From Peptococcaceae bacterium (GTDB taxonomy: Bacteria; Bacillota; Peptococcia; Peptococcales; Peptococcaceae): a stretch of 5,653 nucleotides of DNA. Each line of letters starts with the position of its first letter. Positions within the stretch are counted from its first letter, which is position 1. Below the pieces are notes generated by a model. That model saw only the letters and a list, made by a program, of their open reading frames with translations, ran no database searches and was not told the DNA's origin. The stretch is taken from the NCBI GenBank assembly GCA_017387265.1, contig JAFOFM010000240.1, positions 1 through 5,653 on the forward strand, read 5' to 3'. The position numbers and the translations under genes were made by a program. Positions 1 to 5,653 of the stretch are shown piece after piece.

Positions 1-851
1 GGAATCAGATTGACATGAAAATCGTCATCTCCGATTAAATCAGCCAGTAACTGTGCCTGATGAGGGTGGTCGTTGATTTCGCTGAGCATCACATATTCCA
101 GCATCACTTTTTTGCCGGTTTTCTGAATACAGCTTCGAGCGGCATCCATAAGCTGTGTCACTGGGTATTTGCGGTTAACCGGCATAATACGGCTGCGGGT
201 TTCATCATCAGGTGCGTGAAGGCTGATGGCCAGGAGACCATGTGCAGGATGAGAGGCATATTGTTCAATCTGCGGTACTAAACCGCAGGTGGATACGGTT
301 ATATGCCGTGTGCCCAGAGCCAGCCCATGTGGATGGGTTACGATTTCTAAAAACTGCATAACATTGTCGTAATTATCGAATGGTTCGCCAATGCCCATCA
401 GGACGATATTGGATATGGTTAATTGCAGATGTTTCTGGATATAAATAATCTGACCGGTTAATTCTGCCGCGCTCAGATTGCGTTTCTTTTTAAAACGGCC
501 GCTCTGGCAGAAGGCGCAGGCCATATTACAGCCCACCTGGCTGGAAATGCAGAGGCTGTTTCCATATTTCTGCCGCATTAAAACGGCTTCGATTAAGCTG
601 CCGTCGGAAAGCGAGAACAGAAATTTAATGGTGTCATCACCGGTGGTTTGTTCCAGAAGAACGGGCAGTTCCATAGAAAAACTCTGATCAAGCTGTTCTA
701 AAAGTGTGCGGCGAAGTTCTGGAACAGCCAGCATGGAATCAAGTTGTTTTTTATATAAAGCCTGATAAATAAAAGGCGCTTTGCTTGGCTTTTCTCCGAT
801 TTTCAGCAGATATTCTTCCAGCTGTGCGTAGGTAATGCCGTAAATATTCAT
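1..851 (-). CDS. rlmN: Dual-specificity RNA methyltransferase RlmN, N-terminal 283 codons (3' end outside window)
   Basis: Radical-SAM enzyme that methylates C2 of A2503 in 23S rRNA and, in characterised homologues, A37 of some tRNAs; it acts in the cytoplasm on RNA. Translating the minus strand from ATG at 851 gives 283 uninterrupted residues to the window edge. Visible landmarks are the [4Fe-4S] cluster motif CX3CX2C at C108, C112 and C115; an upstream Cys at C101 in SLCISSQVGC, the position of the conserved non-cluster Cys of the family; LMGIGEP at residues 151-157; and SLHAP at 210-214. The sequence ends at VNLIP, so about three quarters of a usual 340-380 residue protein is present and the C-terminal methyl-carrying Cys cannot be checked. 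The start is preceded by a purine-rich AAAGAGAGTG about nine bases upstream, a modest ribosome binding site. It is transcribed divergently from tig. The CQSG after the cluster motif and GIGEPFDNYDNV point to a Clostridia-type RlmN lineage (from memory). A Cfr-like paralogue is less likely but not excluded. Confidence 0.93.
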   Translation of the reverse strand, partial: MNIYGITYAQLEEYLLKIGEKPSKAPFIYQALYKKQLDSMLAVPELRRTLLEQLDQSFSMELPVLLEQTTGDDTIKFLFSLSDGSLIEAVLMRQKYGNSLCISSQVGCNMACAFCQSGRFKKKRNLSAAELTGQIIYIQKHLQLTISNIVLMGIGEPFDNYDNVMQFLEIVTHPHGLALGTRHITVSTCGLVPQIEQYASHPAHGLLAISLHAPDDETRSRIMPVNRKYPVTQLMDAARSCIQKTGKKVMLEYVMLSEINDHPHQAQLLADLIGDDDFHVNLI

Positions 852-880
852 AGATAAAATCACTCTCTTTCTACTGTTTT

Positions 881-889
881 ATCTTAACA
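881..889 (-). promoter_or_regulatory. Candidate rlmN promoter (extended -10)
   Basis: Read on the minus strand, this is TGT followed by TAAGAT, an extended -10 (TGn) with a 4/6 match to TATAAT. It lies about 30 bases upstream of the rlmN ATG, giving a plausible short leader. The hexamer 17 bases further upstream is TTTTCT, a poor -35. This is motif matching only. Confidence 0.35.
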
Positions 890-922
890 CAGGCAATGAG
901 GAAAGAAAACAAAAAGCTGCCG

Positions 923-942
923 ATGTATCTGCGCAGAGGCAT
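923..942. repeat. Imperfect 20-bp palindrome with perfect TCTGCGCAGA core
   Basis: The core TCTGCGCAGA (928-937) is a perfect 10-bp palindrome. Flanking ATG and CAT extend the symmetry to 923-942, with one mismatch and one G/T pair on the way. It lies about 70 bases upstream of the tig -10 and about 35 upstream of the rlmN -10, so an operator is possible. No T-run follows on either strand, so it is not an intrinsic terminator. The binding protein, if any, is unknown. Confidence 0.4.
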
Positions 943-947
943 AATTT

Positions 948-990
948 TGCAAAAAAACAGCGATTTATTTGAAAAAAACTGCAAAAAAAC
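948..990. repeat. Phased A7 tracts and TGCAAAAAAAC direct repeats upstream of tig
   Basis: A7 tracts occupy 951-957, 972-978 and 983-989; their starts are 21 and 11 bases apart, close to two turns and one turn of B-DNA. Two of them sit in exact 11-base copies of TGCAAAAAAAC (948-958 and 980-990). In-phase A-tracts are known to bend DNA, and A-rich sequence just upstream of the -35 can act as an UP element for RNA polymerase. The block ends directly before the likely tig -35 region, so a role in boosting tig transcription is a reasonable inference. Confidence 0.5.
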
Positions 991-1019
991 TTTTCTAGCG
1001 GCTTGTTTTGCGGTATAAT
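991..1019 (+). promoter_or_regulatory. tig-clpP-clpX promoter
   Basis: A perfect TATAAT is at 1014-1019. The hexamer with 17-base spacing is TTTTCT at 991-996, a weak -35 match, which the A-tract block immediately upstream may offset. Transcription would start near 1026, leaving a leader of about 50 bases. No other promoter is obvious before clpP or clpX, so this one probably serves all three genes. Confidence 0.6.
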
Positions 1020-1036
1020 AAACTCTGTGCGTAATA

Positions 1037-1054
1037 GTTAATCAAAAAATTAAC
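1037..1054 (+). repeat. Inverted repeat GTTAAT-N6-ATTAAC in tig leader
   Basis: A perfect 6+6 inverted repeat with a six-base spacer lies within the predicted 5' untranslated region of tig, ending nine bases before the ribosome binding site. As RNA it would be a weak AT-rich hairpin; as DNA it could be a small operator just downstream of the start of transcription. It may also be chance in AT-rich sequence. Confidence 0.35.
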
Positions 1055-1077
1055 ATATTTTTAGGAGGAATTTTGAA

Positions 1078-2388
1078 ATGACTGTAAGTATCGAAAGACT
1101 GGATAAAGTAAAAGTTGAACTGACCATTACTGTACCAGTAGAAAAATTTGAAGAAGCGCTGAAAAGAGCATACAAAGATATGGCTCCAAAAATTAAAGTG
1201 CCAGGCTTCCGTAATGGTAAAGTGCCTATGGCAGTAGTAGAAAAAATGTATGGTCCAGAAGTATTCTTCGAAGATGCTGCAAACTACATGATTATGCCAA
1301 ACTACATCGATGCTTTAAAAGAAGCTATGGCTGCGGATGAAAAATTCCAGGCTATCGCTCGTCCTGAATTTGACATCGTTCAGATGGAAAAAGGCAAAGA
1401 ATTTATCTTTAAAGCAGTTGTAGACACCAAACAGGAAGTAACTCTGGGTGAATACAAAGGTCTGACAATCGAAGATATCGATCCAGAAGTATCTGCAAAA
1501 GAAGTAGATCAGTATGTTGATATGATTCGTTCTAAACAGGCTGAAGTAAAAACTATCACCGACAAACGCAATGTTCTGAAAAAAGGCGACACAGCAAATA
1601 TGGACTTTGTTGGTAAAAAAGACGGCGTTCCATTTGCTGGCGGTTCCGCAGAAGGTTACGATCTGGAAATCGGTTCCGGTTCCTTCATCCCTGGTTTCGA
1701 AGAACAGATGGAAGGTATGAAAGTAGAAGAAGTTCGTAACATCGAACTGAGCTTCCCAGAAGATTACTATGTAAGCGATCTGGCTGGCCAGCCTGTTGTA
1801 TTCGAAGTAACTCTGCACGCAATCAAACGCAAAATCCTGCCAGAACTGAACGATGAATTCGTAAAAGATGTAAGCAACTTTGAAACTGTTGCTGAATATA
1901 AAGAAGATATCAAAAACATGCTGAGCGCAGAAAAAACAGCTGAAATCAAAAACAGACATAAAGCTGCAGTTGCACAGCAGGTTGTAGAAGCTTCCGACGT
2001 TGTAGCTCCTGAATCCATGGTAAATGAAGAAACAGAAAGCTCTATGAATGACATCCGTTTCACCATGAAACAGCAGGGTATCGAACTGGAAGATTACCTG
2101 AAAATGACCAACGGTAAATTAGAAGATATCGAAAACGAATGCAGAATGAGAGCAGAAGCTCTGGTAAAACAGACTATCGTATTTGAAGCAATCGCTGAAA
2201 AAGAAGGTCTGGCAGTTTCCGACGAAGACTTAGAAGCAGAATATGCAAAAATGTCCGAAATGTACAACCAGCCTGTAGAAACCATCAGAGAAGTATTCGC
2301 TATGAGAGGTCAGGTTGGTGCAATTAAACGCAACCTGTTATTAGAAAAAGTTGCTGATTTCCTGTTAGAAAACGCAAAAATTGGTTAA
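1078..2388 (+). CDS. tig: Trigger factor, ribosome-associated chaperone and peptidyl-prolyl isomerase
   Basis: A 436-residue protein, the usual length for the family (E. coli has 432). It binds the ribosome near the tunnel exit and shields nascent chains. The N-terminal ribosome-binding domain (about 1-115) carries the signature GFRNGK at 43-48. The FKBP-type isomerase domain spans about 167-250, with KKGD, the GSGSFIPGFEEQMEGM segment at 199-214 and FPEDYY. The remaining residues, from about 255 to 436, are the helical chaperone region. The ATG at 1078 has AGGAGG at 1063-1068 with a nine-base spacer, which settles the start. The gene ends 39 bases before clpP with no terminator between. Codon choice is biased: Arg is only CGT, CGC or AGA, Ile is largely ATC, and Pro is mostly CCA or CCT. 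This fits high expression and is more uniform than in clpP. Confidence 0.98.
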   Translation: MTVSIERLDKVKVELTITVPVEKFEEALKRAYKDMAPKIKVPGFRNGKVPMAVVEKMYGPEVFFEDAANYMIMPNYIDALKEAMAADEKFQAIARPEFDIVQMEKGKEFIFKAVVDTKQEVTLGEYKGLTIEDIDPEVSAKEVDQYVDMIRSKQAEVKTITDKRNVLKKGDTANMDFVGKKDGVPFAGGSAEGYDLEIGSGSFIPGFEEQMEGMKVEEVRNIELSFPEDYYVSDLAGQPVVFEVTLHAIKRKILPELNDEFVKDVSNFETVAEYKEDIKNMLSAEKTAEIKNRHKAAVAQQVVEASDVVAPESMVNEETESSMNDIRFTMKQQGIELEDYLKMTNGKLEDIENECRMRAEALVKQTIVFEAIAEKEGLAVSDEDLEAEYAKMSEMYNQPVETIREVFAMRGQVGAIKRNLLLEKVADFLLENAKIG

Positions 2389-2412
2389 GATATAAGTGAA
2401 TACTAATTGAAA

Positions 2413-2418
2413 AGGAGG
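2413..2418 (+). promoter_or_regulatory. Ribosome binding site deciding the clpP start
   Basis: AGGAGG, extended upstream to AAAAGGAGG, lies nine bases before the ATG at 2428. The frame is open back to a TTG at 2407, but that TTG precedes the Shine-Dalgarno and would translate through it, so 2428 is the start. Confidence 0.9.
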
Positions 2419-2427
2419 ATAATCAGG

Positions 2428-3012
2428 ATGAGCTATTTAGTTCCAATGGTTGTAGAACAGACAAATCGCGGAGAACGGTCGTATGACATTTACTCCAGAT
2501 TATTAAAAGACAGAATTATTCTGTTAGGGGATGAGGTAAACAATACAACAGCGAATGCAATTATTGCACAGCTGCTGTTCTTGGAGGCCGATGATCCAGA
2601 TAAGGATATTTTCCTGTATATTAATAGTCCGGGCGGTTCTGTGAGTGCTGGTCTGGCAATTTATGATACCATGAACTTTATCAAGCCTGATGTCTCCACT
2701 GTGTGTCTGGGCATGGCAGCCAGCATGGGTGCTTTTCTGCTGGCAGCAGGTGCGAAAGGAAAACGTTTCGCTCTGCCAAACAGTGAGATTATGATTCACC
2801 AGCCAATGGGCGGGGCTAGTGGTCAGGCTACAGATATTGCGATTCATGCAGAACATATCTTAAGAACCAGAGAAAATTTGAACAAAATCCTTGCTGAACG
2901 GACAGGACAGAGTCTTGAACAGATTAAACAGGATACTGAGCGTGATAATTTCATGACAGCTGAACAGGCAAAGGCATACGGACTGGTTGACGAGGTTATG
3001 AGCAAACATTAA
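2428..3012 (+). CDS. clpP: ATP-dependent Clp protease proteolytic subunit ClpP
   Basis: A 194-residue serine peptidase, the standard length for ClpP. It forms the double-heptameric chamber that degrades proteins unfolded by Clp ATPases such as ClpX, encoded next. The catalytic triad is visible: Ser99 in GMAASMGAF, His124 in IMIHQPMGG and Asp173 in ERDNFM. Other family hallmarks are the N-terminal [22 protein letters not shown] at 19-31, and YINSPGGSV at 64-72, whose glycines form the oxyanion region. There is little or no propeptide before the conserved N-terminus. The stop is 18 bases from the clpX start, and the gene follows tig closely, so it is probably co-transcribed with both. Codons are less biased than in tig, for example CGG for Arg occurs. 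Nothing is truncated or missing. Confidence 0.98.
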   Translation: MSYLVPMVVEQTNRGERSYDIYSRLLKDRIILLGDEVNNTTANAIIAQLLFLEADDPDKDIFLYINSPGGSVSAGLAIYDTMNFIKPDVSTVCLGMAASMGAFLLAAGAKGKRFALPNSEIMIHQPMGGASGQATDIAIHAEHILRTRENLNKILAERTGQSLEQIKQDTERDNFMTAEQAKAYGLVDEVMSKH

Positions 3013-3030
3013 GTTTTATGAGGTGAGTAT

Positions 3031-4278
3031 ATGCCTAACTTTGAAGAAGAAAAAGAATTAATCCGTTGTTCCTTTTGCGGGAAGACTCAGGATCAGGTAA
3101 AAAAAATCATTGCAGGACCAGATGTATATATCTGTGATGAATGCGTAAATCTGTGTCAGGAAATTGTACTGGAAGAACTGGGCGATGATGTCGAAATTGA
3201 TATTTCGGAAATTCTGAAACCGGCAGAAATTAAAGAGATTCTGGATACGTATGTAATCGGGCAGGATGAAGCTAAAAAAACACTGGCTGTGTCGGTGTAT
3301 AACCATTACAAACGTATTAACAGCACCGTTGGAAACGACGATGTGGAATTACAGAAATCGAATATCTGCCTGATCGGGCCTACCGGCAGCGGGAAAACTC
3401 TGCTGGCGCAGACACTGGCTAAAATTCTGAAAGTTCCATTTGCAATTGCTGACGCAACTTCGCTGACCGAAGCCGGGTACGTGGGGGAAGACGTGGAGAA
3501 TATTCTGCTGAAAATCATTCAGGCAGCAGACTATGATATGGAAATGGCGCAGAAAGGGATTATCTATATCGATGAAATTGATAAGATTGCCCGCAAAAGC
3601 GACAACCCATCCATTACTCGAGATGTTTCCGGTGAAGGGGTACAGCAGGCGCTGTTAAAAATTGTAGAAGGTACGGTTGCAAATGTACCGCCGCAGGGTG
3701 GTCGTAAACATCCGCATCAGGAGTTTATTCAGCTGGATACCAGCAATATCTTATTTATTCTGGGTGGAGCTTTTGACGGCCTGGAAAAAATCATTGAAAA
3801 CAGAATCGGTAAAAAAGGTCTGGGTTTCAATGCGGAAGTAAAAACAAAAGAAGAGAAAAAACAGAACAATCTGCTTAAAGAGATGATTCCGGAAGACCTG
3901 CTGCGTTTTGGTCTGATTCCAGAATTTATTGGTCGTGTGCCGGTAATTGTAACACTGGAAGCGCTGGATAAAGATGCACTGATCCGGATTCTGACCGAGC
4001 CGAAAAACGCACTGATTAAACAGTACCAGCGTCTGATGCGTATGGATCATGTAGAACTGGAATTTACCGAGGATTCTCTGGTTGCAATCGCAGAAGCGGC
4101 TCTGAAACGCAACACTGGTGCTCGTGGTCTGCGTTCTATTGTAGAAAAAACAATGAACGATATCATGTACGAAGTGCCAAGCAATCCGCAGATTGCGAAA
4201 GTTGTAATTCATGCAGATTGCATCACTGATGGTAAAGAACCGGAAGTGATTCTGCACAAAGCGAAAAAGGCAAACTAA
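3031..4278 (+). CDS. clpX: ATP-dependent Clp protease ATP-binding subunit ClpX
   Basis: A 415-residue AAA+ unfoldase, normal for the family. The hexamer recognises substrates, unfolds them with ATP and threads them into ClpP. The N-terminal zinc-binding domain has CX2C-X18-CX2C at Cys13, 16, 35 and 38. The AAA+ module shows Walker A GPTGSGKT at 116-123, the GYVGED pore-loop segment at 149-154, Walker B IIYIDE at 177-182, the RKH pore loop at 225-227, the arginine finger in EFIGR (R302) and sensor 2 in TGARGLR (R365). The ClpP-docking tripeptide, IGF in E. coli, is LGF at 264-266, a common variant and consistent with pairing with the upstream ClpP. The start at 3031 has AGGTGAG at 3021-3027 just before it. 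The gene is last in the operon, followed by a terminator. No lon gene follows, unlike some bacteria where lon is next. Confidence 0.98.
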   Translation: MPNFEEEKELIRCSFCGKTQDQVKKIIAGPDVYICDECVNLCQEIVLEELGDDVEIDISEILKPAEIKEILDTYVIGQDEAKKTLAVSVYNHYKRINSTVGNDDVELQKSNICLIGPTGSGKTLLAQTLAKILKVPFAIADATSLTEAGYVGEDVENILLKIIQAADYDMEMAQKGIIYIDEIDKIARKSDNPSITRDVSGEGVQQALLKIVEGTVANVPPQGGRKHPHQEFIQLDTSNILFILGGAFDGLEKIIENRIGKKGLGFNAEVKTKEEKKQNNLLKEMIPEDLLRFGLIPEFIGRVPVIVTLEALDKDALIRILTEPKNALIKQYQRLMRMDHVELEFTEDSLVAIAEAALKRNTGARGLRSIVEKTMNDIMYEVPSNPQIAKVVIHADCITDGKEPEVILHKAKKAN

Positions 4279-4310
4279 GCTTTGATTCGTGCACTTTCTA
4301 TAAACCATAC

Positions 4311-4349
4311 AAAGAACTACTTCAATATTTTTGAGGTAGTTCTTTTTTT
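4311..4349 (+). terminator. Intrinsic terminator of the tig-clpP-clpX operon
   Basis: Arms AAAGAACTACTTCAA (4311-4325) and TTGAGGTAGTTCTTT (4331-4345) form a 15-bp stem with one G-U pair around a TATTT loop. A T-run continues to 4349. It lies 32 bases after the clpX stop. The stem is AT-rich for a terminator, but its length and T-tract are convincing. Confidence 0.9.
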
Positions 4350-4356
4350 CTTGCTA

Positions 4357-4365
4357 TGCTATAAT
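4357..4365 (+). promoter_or_regulatory. Extended -10 promoter of the lipoprotein gene
   Basis: TGC followed by a perfect TATAAT (4360-4365) makes a full extended -10 element, which can work without a good -35; the hexamer 17 bases upstream, in the terminator arm, is TAGTTC and does not match. The start of transcription would be near 4372, about 40 bases before the start codon. Its place just after the terminator suggests the lipoprotein gene is an independent unit. Confidence 0.65.
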
Positions 4366-4379
4366 AACAGCAGAAAATA

Positions 4380-4400
4380 TTTACAGTGAATAGCTGTAAA
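4380..4400 (+). promoter_or_regulatory. Perfect inverted repeat TTTACAG-N7-CTGTAAA abutting the Shine-Dalgarno
   Basis: Seven-base perfect arms with a seven-base spacer lie within the predicted leader of the lipoprotein mRNA. The right arm ends at 4400, directly before GGAG at 4401-4404, so an RNA hairpin would include the AAA of AAAGGAG and crowd the ribosome binding site. As DNA, the 21-bp dyad sits at about +9 to +29 from the predicted transcription start, a usual place for a repressor operator. The sequence cannot tell these apart. Confidence 0.5.
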
Positions 4401-4411
4401 GGAGAATGCTT

Positions 4412-5578
4412 ATGAAATTGCAAAAAATGATATATGGACTTGTCTGTCTTTTTGTAGCGCTGATGCTTTGCGGCTGCGAATGGGAACTGGCGTCACCGGA
4501 AAGTCTTATTACACCGCCGAAATCCAATCAGGAGAGACTGCAGCAGAAACAGCTTGTTACTTCTTTTTTAAGTCGAGAGGAAAGTCTGATTGTACCCGAG
4601 GCTTTAAATGAATCGAATGCTTATCAGTATCTGGATCTGGATCAGAATGGCGATGATGAGATTATTGCATTTTACGCTAATAAAGAGAGCAATTTTATGC
4701 TGGGATTTGTCATTCTGGATCAGAGCGAGAAACAGTGGTATCTGAAACATAAAGCCGTTGCCTATGGTACAGATGTACATTTTTTTGCAGCAAAAGATCT
4801 GGACGATGATGGGCAGCTGGAAATTCTTCTAGGTGTGGATACAGGATATGGTTCTCAGAAGGAATTATATCTCTACCAGATGAATGAACAGGAACTGACC
4901 GATATTACTGGAGAAGAACGTATTACCTACGACCAGATTACGCTGGCGAAAAATGAAAAAAACGGGAGTGTACTGGTGACAGCTCGTATGGATACGTCTG
5001 TGCTGGAAGGAAACAGCAATATTACAGTGTATGAGTATTATCACGGGAATGTAATGCCGGTTTACGATGAAACCTTTACTGGCTATTGCAGTGAAATGCG
5101 GTTTGATAAAGTAGCCAGAAATGCTGATGGGGTATATCTGGCTATGCGGCATAATCATTTTGTGAATGTATTGTTATTGAAAGAAACTGCGGAAGGTTTT
5201 GCAGTGGTAATGGAACATCCATTGCCATACGATTATGAAGATGTAAGCAATGTTCAAATATTCCATGATGAAAACAATGATGGTGTTGTAGAAATTATTT
5301 CGCTATGGTCACCGGAACTGAATGATTCCACTAGAGGGTATAAAGATTATATTCAGGTATGGCTGCAGTGGGATGGGATGGAAGGCCTGATTGCTGTGGA
5401 TGCTGTATTGGAAAATGTCAGTGAAGGATACCGGTTCTCGGTTCCACTGGAATGGATGGACTGGCTTTATTATGATTTCCGCACACAGGATACCATCATC
5501 TGGACAGATTTTTATTCTGAAAACGGGAATATGGAATTTGAAACGGTATTTTCCAGGGCTGCCCCACCGTGGCGGTAA
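4412..5578 (+). CDS. Lipoprotein with FG-GAP/VCBS-like calcium-binding loops, function unknown; C-terminus probably replaced at a junction
   Basis: I do not recognise a named gene. From the ATG at 4412 the protein has a short charged start, a hydrophobic segment (about 6-19) and a lipobox LCGC with lipidated Cys at 22, so it should be anchored on the outer face of the membrane. A proline-containing stretch (SPESLITPPK) follows, then three loops matching DxDxDGxxE: D75-E83, D129-E137 and D286-E294. These resemble single blades of FG-GAP/VCBS beta-propeller repeats, which bind calcium. The overall pattern recalls clostridial lipoproteins annotated only as FG-GAP or VCBS proteins (from memory). 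An in-frame ATG at 4406 is only one base from GGAG; 4412 has proper spacing. It has its own promoter and is not in the clp operon. From about 5550 the DNA turns GC-rich, and the last residues (about RAAPPWR) are probably not native, so the real C-terminus is missing. Confidence 0.8.
   Translation: MKLQKMIYGLVCLFVALMLCGCEWELASPESLITPPKSNQERLQQKQLVTSFLSREESLIVPEALNESNAYQYLDLDQNGDDEIIAFYANKESNFMLGFVILDQSEKQWYLKHKAVAYGTDVHFFAAKDLDDDGQLEILLGVDTGYGSQKELYLYQMNEQELTDITGEERITYDQITLAKNEKNGSVLVTARMDTSVLEGNSNITVYEYYHGNVMPVYDETFTGYCSEMRFDKVARNADGVYLAMRHNHFVNVLLLKETAEGFAVVMEHPLPYDYEDVSNVQIFHDENNDGVVEIISLWSPELNDSTRGYKDYIQVWLQWDGMEGLIAVDAVLENVSEGYRFSVPLEWMDWLYYDFRTQDTIIWTDFYSENGNMEFETVFSRAAPPWR
5545..5560. 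other. Probable chimeric junction
   Basis: The 90 bases before 5551 have 33 G+C (about 37%), while the 99 bases from 5555 to the end have 67 (about 68%). The likely coding frame changes at the same place, from the lipoprotein frame to a sialidase-like frame with no start. Two unrelated genes broken within a few bases of each other indicate a join of two DNAs. Since it lies about 100 bases from the edge of the sequence, an assembly or library chimera is the simplest reading; a real recombination or horizontal insertion is possible. Confidence 0.65.
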
Positions 5579-5653
5579 CGCGCGGCGGCAGAATTTACGT
5601 CGGCTGGTATGGCGGCGGAGTCCGAGAGCCGAGCCTGGAGCACTTCAACCTCC
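5551..5653 (+). CDS. Fragment resembling sialidase/BNR-type glycoside hydrolase, both ends missing
   Basis: From 5551 a frame different from that of the lipoprotein is open for 34 codons to the window edge. It reads FQGCPTVAVTRGGRIYVGWY, then GGGVREPSLEHFNL. Both the wording (QGCPT, GGRIYVGWY, REP) and the third-position GC (28 of 34 codons) support real coding. It resembles, from memory, the N-terminal strand region of sialidase-like BNR/Asp-box proteins, which are usually secreted enzymes acting on glycans; no Asp-box or catalytic residue can be checked in so short a piece. The frame has no start codon: a TGA at 5539-5541 lies just upstream in AT-rich sequence. It is therefore joined to the preceding DNA inside its coding region. 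Function is a family-level guess. Confidence 0.5.

Larger units (their letters stand above)
852..1077. other. Divergent rlmN-tig intergenic region
   Basis: A 226-base region between the two divergent start codons with no credible small gene on either strand. It carries the candidate rlmN promoter, an imperfect palindrome at 923-942, two exact copies of TGCAAAAAAAC (948-958 and 980-990), three A7 tracts, the tig -10 element and the tig leader. I looked for the CIRCE operator (TTAGCACTC-N9-GAGTGCTAA) and for CtsR-type GGTCAAA heptad repeats and saw neither, so classical heat-shock control of this operon is not apparent by eye. Confidence 0.7.

Noticed and set aside
60..687. Plus-strand open frames within the rlmN region
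   Set aside because: They lie opposite a continuous, motif-bearing rlmN frame and have no supporting signals.
923..942. Palindrome as an intrinsic terminator
   Set aside because: The stem is not followed by a T-run on either strand and lies between two divergent starts, where no transcript needs to end.
1315..1959. Long minus-strand open frame opposite tig
   Set aside because: Its product is rich in Phe, Tyr and Cys, as expected from the reverse complement of a Lys/Glu-rich gene with strong codon bias, and it has no ribosome binding site or recognisable motif.
2407..2427. Upstream TTG start for clpP adding seven residues
   Set aside because: The extension would be translated through the AAAAGGAGG ribosome binding site of the ATG at 2428, and the protein from 2428 already has the conserved ClpP N-terminus and length.
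3751..4308. Minus-strand open frame opposite the end of clpX
   Set aside because: It lies wholly opposite conserved clpX sequence, has a composition typical of antisense shadow (Phe, Gln, Asn, Cys) and no family resemblance.
4311..4349. Terminator as a bidirectional terminator
   Set aside because: The sequence before the left arm on the plus strand lacks an A-run longer than three bases, so the minus-strand T-tract is poor, and there is no convergent gene to terminate.
4406..4411. First in-frame ATG of the lipoprotein gene
   Set aside because: It is only one base from GGAG, too close for initiation; the ATG at 4412 has a seven-base spacer and gives a normal signal peptide.
5550..5653. Other open forward frame in the GC-rich tail
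   Set aside because: It is Arg/Pro-rich with poor third-position GC preference, typical of a false frame in GC-rich DNA, whereas the frame from 5551 has 28 of 34 codons ending in G or C and a family-like motif.

Overview
This window is an ordinary chromosomal housekeeping segment, most likely from a low-to-moderate GC member of the Bacillota. The evidence is a set of strong AGGAGG-type ribosome binding sites, a Clostridia-like RlmN sequence, a tig-clpP-clpX cluster, and a short lipoprotein with FG-GAP-like calcium loops of a kind I associate with Clostridia. Genus and family cannot be fixed from the sequence alone.

Layout. Positions 851 to 1 (minus strand) hold the first 283 codons of rlmN, a radical-SAM adenine-C2 methyltransferase; its C-terminus lies off the left edge. 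Positions 852-1077 are a divergent intergenic region with a candidate rlmN promoter, an imperfect palindrome, three A7 tracts and the tig promoter and leader. On the plus strand follow tig (trigger factor, 1078-2388), clpP (2428-3012) and clpX (3031-4278), separated by only 39 and 18 bases, so they are probably one transcript. A clear intrinsic terminator (4311-4349) closes this operon. An extended -10 promoter then drives a lipoprotein gene (start 4412) whose Shine-Dalgarno is abutted by a small perfect hairpin.

How the genes work together. Trigger factor receives nascent chains at the ribosome exit tunnel. ClpX unfolds selected or failed proteins and feeds them to the ClpP peptidase. RlmN modifies 23S rRNA (and tRNA), so the left three quarters of the window concerns translation fidelity and protein quality control. 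The lipoprotein is a separate transcription unit of unknown role at the outer face of the membrane.

Right edge. At about 5550-5555 the composition jumps from about 37% to about 68% GC. The remaining roughly 100 bases encode, in a different frame and without a start codon, a peptide resembling the N-terminal part of sialidase/BNR-type glycoside hydrolases. The lipoprotein frame runs into this and stops after a few unrelated codons. I read this as a chimeric junction, more likely assembly or library artefact than biology. I did not find a convincing undescribed biological system; the points most worth checking are the junction, the hairpin at the lipoprotein start and the phased A-tracts before tig.
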